Positions 37,434 through 44,434 of a DNA stretch of 59,894 nucleotides are shown here, one piece after another; the stretch's first letter is position 1, and every line of letters starts with the position of its first letter. A program made the translations under genes and the position numbers. The notes beneath the pieces were generated by a model. The model was not told the DNA's origin. It saw only the letters and a program-made list of their open reading frames with translations, and did not search any database. Source of the stretch: JAEUQQ01 sp963697285 (lineage in GTDB: Bacteria; Acidobacteriota; Vicinamibacteria; Vicinamibacterales; JAFNAJ01); the NCBI GenBank assembly GCA_963697285.1, contig CAVONI010000013.1, forward strand, positions 1 to 59,894. Reading direction: 5' to 3'.

Positions 37434-38732
37434 CTACTTGCCTGCCTTCTTCAAGGCGTACTCGATGATCGCCTCGAAATACGGCGGCGGCACGCCACCC
37501 TGGATGCGCTTGCCGTTGATGAAGAAGGTCGGGGTCGACTTGACCTGCAGGAGTCCGCCGAGCGCGGTGTCGGCCTTGATGCTCTCGAGCGTGCTGGCGA
37601 ACTTCACGTCGAAGTCGGTGACGCCGGCGATGTCGCGGGCAGCCGTCTTGACGCTCATCGGCGTCACGGTCGCCTGGTTGGCGAAGATCCAGTTCTCGAG
37701 CGCGTCGGCCTTGTCGGCGCCCCTGGCCTTGGCCAACCGCATGGCTACGGCGGCATCACACGCGGCGGCGTGCACCTGCTGGACGACGTTGCCATTGCAC
37801 TCGGGCTCGAGCGGGAAGTCCTTCATGATGTACTTCACGAGCCCCGGACGCTGCTTCTCGTACTTCTTCAGGATCGGCGTGTAGTCGACCCAGGTCTGCT
37901 TGCACGGCGGGCACTGGTAGTCGTTGAACTTCACGATGACGACCGCGGCGCCACCGGCGTCGACGGGCACGATCGCGCTCTGCTGCGCGTCGTACCACTG
38001 CTGGACCTCGGTGATCTGCGCGGGCGTCAGCGCCGCGGCGCCGGTTGCGAGCTGGCCGGCCTCGAGGGCCACGGGCACGGCGGTTGCCGCCGGATCCACA
38101 CCCGACGACGCGAGTTGCTGCGTCGGCTCGGGCGTGACGGTGAGTCCCGACCGCATGACGCGATCGGCCTCGCGCGGGAAAAAGGCGATGGCCGATCCAA
38201 CGCCCGCCATGAGCACGAAGGCGACGGTCAGTGCGGCCGGGCTCGAGAGTGCGGTGCGAAGGTCACGAGACAGGCGGGCGGGCAGTGTAGTCATGGGAAA
38301 CCGGGTCGCCAAGGCGGCGACGAGAAACACGCCGATCACGGCGATGTAAGTCGAGACACACATCAGGCAGACGGTGTGCAGGACGAAGAAGGCCCCGTAG
38401 GCCAGGTAGAGGATCATCGACAGGCCCGCCGTCGCCCACGCGAACAGGTACCCGGGCACATTCTCGCGGGCAGAGAGCGACAGGCGTTCGGCAGCCATCA
38501 GCACGAGGACGACGACGAACCAGGCGACACCGAAGATGGCCACCGGCACACCGAAGATCGACCCGTAGGCACTCTGGTAGGCCGTGCTGCAGTTCACGGT
38601 CGCGCTGATGTCGCAGAAACTCGCGTACGACGAGTCGGTGAGCAACTGGTAGTGCACCCACGTTGCCATCAGCGCCGCGCCGAGGCCCAGCAGGGCAAAC
38701 AGGGTGATCAGGAGGCGGGAACGGCTGGTCAT
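37434..38732 (-). CDS. Vitamin K epoxide reductase-DsbA fusion (disulfide-forming protein)
   Basis: 432 residues. The N-terminal VKOR domain has several membrane helices, the loop cysteines in FCDISATVNCSTAY and the active CxxC in HTVCLMCVSTY. A linker of about 70 residues leads to a periplasmic thioredoxin/DsbA domain with CPPC in FNDYQCPPCKQTW and the cis-Pro in KSTPTFFING. VKOR passes electrons from the DsbA domain to quinones, so the fusion oxidises cysteines in exported proteins. Directly downstream of two prepilins that each have two cysteines, which are plausible substrates (inference). ATG 38732 chosen for the first helix. Confidence 0.92.
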   Translation of the reverse strand: MTSRSRLLITLFALLGLGAALMATWVHYQLLTDSSYASFCDISATVNCSTAYQSAYGSIFGVPVAIFGVAWFVVVLVLMAAERLSLSARENVPGYLFAWATAGLSMILYLAYGAFFVLHTVCLMCVSTYIAVIGVFLVAALATRFPMTTLPARLSRDLRTALSSPAALTVAFVLMAGVGSAIAFFPREADRVMRSGLTVTPEPTQQLASSGVDPAATAVPVALEAGQLATGAAALTPAQITEVQQWYDAQQSAIVPVDAGGAAVVIVKFNDYQCPPCKQTWVDYTPILKKYEKQRPGLVKYIMKDFPLEPECNGNVVQQVHAAACDAAVAMRLAKARGADKADALENWIFANQATVTPMSVKTAARDIAGVTDFDVKFASTLESIKADTALGGLLQVKSTPTFFINGKRIQGGVPPPYFEAIIEYALKKAGK

Positions 38733-38913
38733 CGTCCGAAGCAGCCATCTTATCGCAGAGAAGCGACACCTGCGCAGGATGCCCCGGTGCGGCAGCACCA
38801 GGGCTGTTCGGGTCGCAGCGTGCCGCGCCAGCCACCGACCAGGCGGTCCGGTGGCGCGCACGGGCGCGCTTGGCTGATGGGGGCTCTGAGCGCCGGCGCG
38901 GCAGGCTGCGTCC

Positions 38914-39411
38914 CTACTGGATGGGGCCGACCGTTCCGCCGGCGGTGAATGGCTCGGTCGGCGCCACGCCGGTCGAGTCCTGCCAGATGGTCCCGACAGA
39001 GTTCGTCGCGAAGGCGCGTGTGCCCGTCGTCGAGGCCACCGGCTCACCCTTGGCGTAGTACTCGGTCTGCGGCACCTCTCCGGCGCAGTCGGCCGGACCG
39101 GCGATGGCGTCGGTGCCCGCCACCAGGGCGAGGTTGTAGCCCGACTTCGGATTGAACCCCATGTCGGGCGACAGGTAGTGCTGGTCAATCAGGGTGTTGA
39201 TGTTGACCGAGTAGTGGCCGCTCCCACAGCTCGTGGCGAAGTTCGCCTCGGAGCTGCTGATGGCCCGCAGCGATCCGATCGCCGATGCCTCGTTCCCCGA
39301 CGCGCGCGCGGCGAGCAGGAAGGGCGTCGCCAGGGCCGACAGGACGCCGAGGATGGCGACGACCATGAGCAGTTCGATCAGCGTGAATCCCGCCGGATGA
39401 CGCCGGTCCAT
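38914..39411 (-). CDS. Type IV prepilin (major/minor pilin paralogue 1)
   Basis: 165 residues. Leader MDRRHPAG ends at the prepilin peptidase site before FTLIELLMVVAILGVLSA, with Glu5 intact. The body has SGNEASAIGSLRAISSSEAN, a C-G-S-G-H-Y loop and a C-terminal block G-T-R-A-F-x-x-N-x-x-G-x-I-W-Q shared with the two other pilin-like proteins here. Exactly two cysteines (SCGSG and DCAG), probably a disulfide. ATG 39411 has GGAGAA upstream. It follows a strong hairpin after paralogue 2. Confidence 0.9.
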   Translation of the reverse strand: MDRRHPAGFTLIELLMVVAILGVLSALATPFLLAARASGNEASAIGSLRAISSSEANFATSCGSGHYSVNINTLIDQHYLSPDMGFNPKSGYNLALVAGTDAIAGPADCAGEVPQTEYYAKGEPVASTTGTRAFATNSVGTIWQDSTGVAPTEPFTAGGTVGPIQ

Positions 39412-39494
39412 AGGACTTCTCCGAGCGCGTCCGACACGCGCCGCTGGAATGACAGTGCGAGGGGGAGCCTGGTTGTTGCCGAAGACGTTCAAGA

Positions 39495-39530
39495 AGAGCA
39501 GGGATGCCGCATGTCCGGCATCCCTGCTCT
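39495..39530 (-). terminator. Hairpin between the two prepilin genes
   Basis: Perfect 14-bp inverted repeat (AGAGCAGGGATGCC at 39495-39508 and GGCATCCCTGCTCT at 39517-39530) with an 8-nt loop, 50 nt after the stop of prepilin 2. In transcription direction it is followed by TCTTG only, so it is either a weak intrinsic terminator or an mRNA stabiliser that would raise prepilin 2 over prepilin 1. Confidence 0.7.
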
Positions 39531-39580
39531 CGGTCCATGGCGCGCCGGAAGCGCGCGGGCCGCCAGTGCGCAGCCGACGC

Positions 39581-40129
39581 TTACTGCACGGGCGCTGAGC
39601 CGGCGGGAATCGGCGCGGCAAACGCGGCGCCGGTGTTGTCCTGGAAGATGGTGCCGCGGGTGTCGGTGCCGAACGAACGCTGGCCCGTCGAGCCCACCGT
39701 CAGCGGCGTCGCGCTCGCGAAGTACCCCGACACGGCGGCTGCCGTCGCGTCGTTGCACAGCGATGCCACGGGTGTCACGTCGATGGCTGCGTCATCGGGA
39801 CCGAGGAAGACGTCATAGCCGCTCTTCGAGGCGCCGAACGGCCCCGCGTTCACGGCCGGGTCGAGGTCGGGGCTGACGAATCCGGCTGTTGACGCGCCGG
39901 GCCCATCGACCAGGTCGGCCAGGTTCTGGGCGTATCCACCGTTGGCGCAGCTCGAGGCATAGGTGGCCTGCGCGCTGTTGATCGAACGGAGCGACCCGAT
40001 GGCCGACGACTCGTTGCCAGACATGCGGGCGCGGAGCAGGCCCGGGACTGCGATGGCAGCGATGATGCCGATGATGGCAACGACGATCAGCAGCTCGATG
40101 AGCGTGAAGCCCTTGGTGTTCTTCTTCAT
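39581..40129 (-). CDS. pilA: Type IV prepilin (paralogue 2, likely major pilin)
   Basis: 182 residues. Canonical short leader MKKNTKG then FTLIELLIVVAIIGIIAA, with Glu5. Body: MSGNESSAIGSLRSINSAQ, a central Gly/Asp-rich region and the C-terminal G-Q-R-S-F-x-x-D-x-x-G-x-I-F-Q block. Two cysteines (SCANG and LCND) match the positions in the paralogues. ATG 40129 has AGGGGGA at good spacing. A long upstream region, a strong hairpin downstream and the classic leader argue that this is the main structural pilin; the symbol is inferred. Confidence 0.9.
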   Translation of the reverse strand: MKKNTKGFTLIELLIVVAIIGIIAAIAVPGLLRARMSGNESSAIGSLRSINSAQATYASSCANGGYAQNLADLVDGPGASTAGFVSPDLDPAVNAGPFGASKSGYDVFLGPDDAAIDVTPVASLCNDATAAAVSGYFASATPLTVGSTGQRSFGTDTRGTIFQDNTGAAFAAPIPAGSAPVQ

Positions 40130-40577
40130 GTGTCCGTCCCCCTGTGTGAACCCGGTTGTGAGCGTGTGCCCTGCGATTCGCGAGGCCGATGCGGCGTCAG
40201 CAATGCGCCGCGCCGGACGCCCATCTATGAGCAAGCGGGGTGCCAACCTGCAATCGCTCGTGCGTGCAGGCAGAAACCCTCGTATCCATTGACGTTCTGG
40301 CAGGAAGTCCTTCAGGGACGTCAGAAAGCCGTACGACCATCTTCGTCACCCCTGACAATCATTGTCAACGACGACTGACAGGAAGTGTCAGTCGGTCGAA
40401 CGGGTGTGTCGGCGTATCGACGATGTGGTGGCCGGCCCCGAATCGCCTCGGCTGACGCGCAGCACGCCGCATCTTGGTCCCACCTTTTTTGCCTCGGGGC
40501 GAACCGACAGGGCCCGATGTCGGTCTACATGCTTCGACGCGGAGTGGCACCGCTTGGCCTTCACCGCCTCGACCCCC
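40130..40577. other. Divergent intergenic region (448 bases) between pilA and a LytS-type kinase
   Basis: No gene recognised. It holds the prepilin Shine-Dalgarno at its left end, an imperfect dyad TGACGT (40290-40295)...ACGTCA (40318-40323), and two tandem TGACA-N5-TGTCA palindromes (separate entry). I looked for a sigma54 GG-N10-GC promoter upstream of pilA and found only an 11-nt spaced near miss. Confidence 0.6.
40353..40393. promoter_or_regulatory. Tandem TGACA-N5-TGTCA operator pair
   Basis: Site 1 is TGACAATCATTGTCA (40353-40367). Site 2 is GACTGACA-GGAAG-TGTCAGTC (40373-40393), an 8-bp perfect dyad. Both share the TGACA-N5-TGTCA core and their cores start 23 bp apart, about two helical turns, as expected for cooperative binding of a dimeric regulator. 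They lie about 225 bases from both divergent start codons. Confidence 0.6.
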
Positions 40578-41693
40578 ATGGCCATGTTGCGCGAGGCGCT
40601 CCCGCCCCCGGCTCCGACCAACGAGCGTCCGCGCTCGGCTGACGACACGATCGCGGCACCGATCGAGTTGCACGACACGTGGGTGCGCCTCGTGGGCATC
40701 CCGTTCTTCGGCCTCGTCATCCCGCATGCAACGGGACTCTTCGGTTCGCTCGGTCTGGCGGATTGGCGCTACTGGGCAGGCTCGGCCTGGTTCATCGTCG
40801 TCTCAGCCGTTCTCTGGCAGGGAAACCGCGCCATCCTGATTCGCCAATGGCGCCAGAAAGGATGGCTCGCGAAGCCCGGCCGCAAGGTGGCACGCCAGGT
40901 CGTGGCGAGCCTGGCCTACACCGTTCCGGTGAGCGTCGCGATGCTCGTCGCCTGGTACCGGCTGGCCGGCTTCCCCTCTGTCGATTGGCCCACGTTGCGC
41001 CTCGGCACGTTCGTCGTCGTCGTGTGCGTGCTCTTCATCAGCCACGCGTACGAGTCGGTGTTCCTCGTGCACCAGCGCGAGAGCGACCAGTTGCGGGCGG
41101 CCGAGCTGCGCCGGGCGCGTGCCGAAGCGGAACTCGGCGCGCTCAAGGCCCAGGTCGACCCGCACTTCCTCTTCAACGCGCTCAACGCGTTGATCGTGCT
41201 CATCGACCGCGACCCCAACCAGGCGCGCGCCTTCACCGAGGGCCTTGCCGAGGTCTACCGGTACGTGGTCGAGGTGCGAGACCGCGACCTCGTCGGGCTC
41301 GACGAAGAAATCGAGGTGGCACAGGCCTACGCCGAGGTGCTGCAGTTGCGGTTCGGGCAGCCCATCTCGCTCGAGGTCATCGAAGACGTCGCCGCCGCGC
41401 GGGTGCTCGTCGTTCCCATCTCGCTGCAGGTGCTCGTCGAGAACGCGGTGAAGCACACGCGGATGCCCGACGGCATGGTCTTGCACATCCGGATCCGCGT
41501 GACCGACGACGTGGTCGAGGTGAACAACGCGCGGCGTGGCCGGCGTCAGCAATGGCCTTCGACGCACGTCGGCTTGGCGAACCTCGACGAGCGCTGCCGC
41601 CGCGTCGTCGGCCGCGGCATCGATATCGTCACCGACGAGCGCGAGTTCACCGTCCGCGTCCCCGTGATCGAACGCACCCTGCGCGTCGTCTGA
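40578..41693 (+). CDS. Sensor histidine kinase of the LytS/YehU (His_kinase) family
   Basis: 371 residues. Four membrane segments in the first 170 residues, a short coiled linker (RAAELRRARAEAELGALKAQ), then the His_kinase domain with the phosphorylated His in VDPHFLFNALNAL and the ATPase N-box LVENAVKHT. The G-box is short and diverged (VEVNNARRG), and GLANLDERC follows as expected. LytS-type kinases normally pair with a LytTR regulator; none lies nearby. ATG 40578 or 40584 may be used. Divergent from pilA and convergent with the pilin-like gene. Confidence 0.87.
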   Translation: MAMLREALPPPAPTNERPRSADDTIAAPIELHDTWVRLVGIPFFGLVIPHATGLFGSLGLADWRYWAGSAWFIVVSAVLWQGNRAILIRQWRQKGWLAKPGRKVARQVVASLAYTVPVSVAMLVAWYRLAGFPSVDWPTLRLGTFVVVVCVLFISHAYESVFLVHQRESDQLRAAELRRARAEAELGALKAQVDPHFLFNALNALIVLIDRDPNQARAFTEGLAEVYRYVVEVRDRDLVGLDEEIEVAQAYAEVLQLRFGQPISLEVIEDVAAARVLVVPISLQVLVENAVKHTRMPDGMVLHIRIRVTDDVVEVNNARRGRRQQWPSTHVGLANLDERCRRVVGRGIDIVTDEREFTVRVPVIERTLRVV

Positions 41694-41734
41694 CCCCGCG
41701 CGTTCCTCGATGGGTGGAACCTTCCCCGCCAGGT

Positions 41735-41761
41735 GTAGGGGCCGCGCCCCCGCGCGGCCCG
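41735..41761. repeat. Dispersed palindromic repeat, copy 5
   Basis: GTAGGGGCCGCGCCCC followed by GCGCGGCCCG, the same variant as the copy at 8101. Located between the convergent kinase and pilin-like genes. Confidence 0.7.
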
Positions 41762-41806
41762 ATCCGATCGAACGTCGGAACCTCGGCGTCGTGCCCTCTC
41801 GGGTGC

Positions 41807-42397
41807 CTACTGCAACCGTTGCGCGCCGGCCGGCGCTCCGGAGACCGGCATCGTGAAGACGCCTGGCGCCTGGTAGATCTCACCGTCAGTGTTGACGCCG
41901 AAATGCCGCGCGCCCGCGTCGTCGACCGGGAACGCGGTCGCCGACCAGTTGTCGACGCCCGCGCCGGCCGGCACGCCCACACAGGAGGCCGGTGATGCCG
42001 CACTCACCGATCCGGTCATCGTGATCGTGTAGCCCGACTTGATAAGGGGACCCGGGCCGGCGAACTCCGGTGGAAGGAATCCGACCGACACCTCTGCCGA
42101 TGTCTTCGTGAGCGCGTCGAGCGTCGGGGCATAGAATCCCGCGCCACACACGGCGGCATAGGTCGCCTGCGCCGACGTGATGGCACGCAGCGTGCCGATG
42201 GCAGACGCCTCGTTGCCCGACTGCCGTGCGCGATTCAGGCTCGGGATGGCGATGGCGGCGAAGATGCCCGCCACGATCACCCCGATCACGACGAGCGCGC
42301 CAACCACGATGGCGACGACGACCAGTGGGCGGACGCCGCCAGACTTCTTCGGCGCTGCGTCGGCTGGCTGAGGCGTGGACTCCGGATGGTTCGACAT
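41807..42397 (-). CDS. Pilin-like protein without a prepilin leader
   Basis: 196 residues from ATG 42397 (AGGAG upstream). Residues 1-22 are Pro/Lys-rich (HPESTPQPADAAPKKSGGVR) and are followed by a plain membrane helix (LVVVAIVVGALVVIGVIVAG). The G-F-T-L-I-E processing site is absent, but the protein then joins the pilin pattern exactly: IFAAIAIPSLNRARQSGNEA, a C-G-A-G-F-Y loop, two cysteines, and the C-terminal G-A-R-H-F-x-x-N-x-x-G-x-I-Y-Q block. It should remain anchored in the inner membrane with its pilin domain in the periplasm. Role unknown. Confidence 0.82.
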   Translation of the reverse strand: MSNHPESTPQPADAAPKKSGGVRPLVVVAIVVGALVVIGVIVAGIFAAIAIPSLNRARQSGNEASAIGTLRAITSAQATYAAVCGAGFYAPTLDALTKTSAEVSVGFLPPEFAGPGPLIKSGYTITMTGSVSAASPASCVGVPAGAGVDNWSATAFPVDDAGARHFGVNTDGEIYQAPGVFTMPVSGAPAGAQRLQ

Positions 42398-42582
42398 GGC
42401 TGCCAACTCCTGCACACTCGGGCACGCACGCGTCGGGACGTTGCGCGCACAGCCGATCCCGCGCACCTTGTTGGTCGGCGAGTATACCCCCGCTGCGAGG
42501 GGCCGCAGCCTTGTGCAGCTCGGGCTGTCGGCCCGGGCCTGTGACCACGGCCGCACCGTTCACGCGCGCCGCCTTGCCGCAA

Positions 42583-44295
42583 TCAGCGCAGCATCAGCGT
42601 GAGATCGCGCGTCACCACTTCAGAGGGTCGAATCGTCACGCGAAGGGCACGCCGCCGGAAGTCGTCGTACTCGGTCGGTGACCCCGCGAAGCCGTACGTC
42701 GTTCCTTGCGGAACCGCCGCCACGAGGTAGTCGCCTGGCGGAATGGCCGGGTCGGCGAACTGGCCCGAAGCATCGGCGACACGAAGCCGCCAGATCTCCC
42801 ACTTGCGCTGTACCGGCGTGAGCGCCAGGCGCGACGGGTCGGCCGTGATGATGAACACACCCGCAAACGGCACGGGCGCTCCGGTCGCATCGCGCACGGT
42901 GCCGCCAAATCCGCCCGTGTCGCGGGCGAGTTCAACCTCCACGTTGGCGATCTCGCCAGAGGCCGAGGCATCGATCCCGCCGTTGGTGACATCGCGGCCG
43001 CCTGCGCGAATGGCACGCACGCGCCAGGTGCGCGCGCGCAGTTCGGCGACGCTCAATGGTGCGTTCGCGCCGCCGGTCGACGCGGTCGCCGGCCCACCCG
43101 CGGGCTGCGCCCGCTGGATGGCCAGCGTCACCAGGCCGCGCACGCCGCGCAATTCAAAAGCGCCGTCCGCCCCGACGTCGCCCTGCGGGTTGGGCCTGGG
43201 CCGTGCGCCGAGCGACATGGCCAGCACCGTGAGTGGCTCGGGCGATCCCCGCGGTGGGTCGACATATACCAGTCGCCCGCGGAGCGTCGCGCCCGCATGC
43301 GGTCTCAGCACCACGTCGTGCGTCGTCGCAGCGGTGACGTCCACGACCGTGAACGCCTCGTCATCGGTTGCGCCGCGCTCCGGAGCGTTTCCGACACACA
43401 GCGCGAGGACCTCGTAACGCCCGGGACCGACGCTGTATGAAAACCGGCCGTCGCCGGCCACGTTCTGGCCGATAGACTCAACCACGTGTCCGTCGGGATC
43501 GATCAGGCGCAGATTGATGACACCGCGCGGGCGCCGTGCCGGATCGGTGCACTCGACAACGCCCTTCACTGTGGCTGGGGCCACGCGGCGCATCGTCATG
43601 TCTACACGTGACTCGCTTCCGCTCGACACGGTGATGGTCCCCGCGTCGGCGGGGTCGATGGTTCCCGGGTAGTACGTGTTCGCAAGCACCGGGGGCACGA
43701 CGCCATCGCGAGTCGGCCGCGCATGCCGCCGCGGCGCGAACGTGCTGACCCGGTAGGTGCCCGGATGCAGGCTGTGCAACCTGAACTCGCCCTTGTCGTC
43801 GCTGACGTCTCTCGCGGTCGGTGCCTGCTGATCGCCCGAGACAGCGCGCCACGCCCGCGCGAGCACGACCGCCCCGACCACCGGTTGGCCGTCGGGTTCC
43901 GTGATGCGGCCGACGATGACCGCAGGCCGGACGAGTGCGAGTTCGACTCCCTCGCGCGTGTCGCCGGGTTGCAGCGTCAACTGCAGGTACGTCCGCTCGC
44001 CGCCGTTGGCTCCGGCATAGCCCGGCGAAGCCGCAGACACGCTGAGACCGGGGGTGGCTGGACAGCGGATCTCAAAACGGCCTTCGGCGTCTGACGTTGC
44101 GACGATGCGGTCGTCCATGCACGTGACGCGCGCTCCCGGGACGGGCATCCGGCGTGACACGTCGATCACGCGGCCGCGGATGGTCGCAGGGTCCGTCAGC
44201 ACCTGCGCGACGGCAACGTCACCAGTGGACGCGCACGCGAGCAGTGCGACACAAGCGGTGACCAACGGAAAGAGACAATGTTCACGACTGGCCAT
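42583..44295 (-). CDS. Exported protein with repeated carboxypeptidase-regulatory-like domains
   Basis: 570 residues. Signal peptide (LFPLVTACVALLACASTGD, cleavage near VAVAQ), then several beta-sandwich units: TIRGRVIDVSRRMPVPGARV, IVGRITEPDGQPVVGAVV, TLRGRLVYVDPPRG, FGGTVRDATGAPVPFAGV. Each shows the G-x-V-x-D...G-x-P-V-x-G-A-x-V pattern of CarboxypepD_reg domains, common in Acidobacteriota surface proteins and at the start of their TonB receptors. No catalytic domain. ATG 44295 chosen for the signal peptide. Divergent from the amidase. Confidence 0.8.
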   Translation of the reverse strand: MASREHCLFPLVTACVALLACASTGDVAVAQVLTDPATIRGRVIDVSRRMPVPGARVTCMDDRIVATSDAEGRFEIRCPATPGLSVSAASPGYAGANGGERTYLQLTLQPGDTREGVELALVRPAVIVGRITEPDGQPVVGAVVLARAWRAVSGDQQAPTARDVSDDKGEFRLHSLHPGTYRVSTFAPRRHARPTRDGVVPPVLANTYYPGTIDPADAGTITVSSGSESRVDMTMRRVAPATVKGVVECTDPARRPRGVINLRLIDPDGHVVESIGQNVAGDGRFSYSVGPGRYEVLALCVGNAPERGATDDEAFTVVDVTAATTHDVVLRPHAGATLRGRLVYVDPPRGSPEPLTVLAMSLGARPRPNPQGDVGADGAFELRGVRGLVTLAIQRAQPAGGPATASTGGANAPLSVAELRARTWRVRAIRAGGRDVTNGGIDASASGEIANVEVELARDTGGFGGTVRDATGAPVPFAGVFIITADPSRLALTPVQRKWEIWRLRVADASGQFADPAIPPGDYLVAAVPQGTTYGFAGSPTEYDDFRRRALRVTIRPSEVVTRDLTLMLR

Positions 44296-44434
44296 GCCGC
44301 TCCTCGCGAGGTCGCGCCACGCGTATCGTTGCGCGTCGATCAGAGATCGCGCCATGCAGATGTGCGCGCGCCGATCATGACAGACGTCGCCCCAGCTTGT
44401 TTGGCTGCAGCGCCCATCCCTCACCTGCACTACG

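Noticed and set aside
40130..40240. Sigma54 promoter upstream of pilA
   Set aside because: Closest match has GG and GC separated by 11 instead of 10 nt and poor flanking bases.
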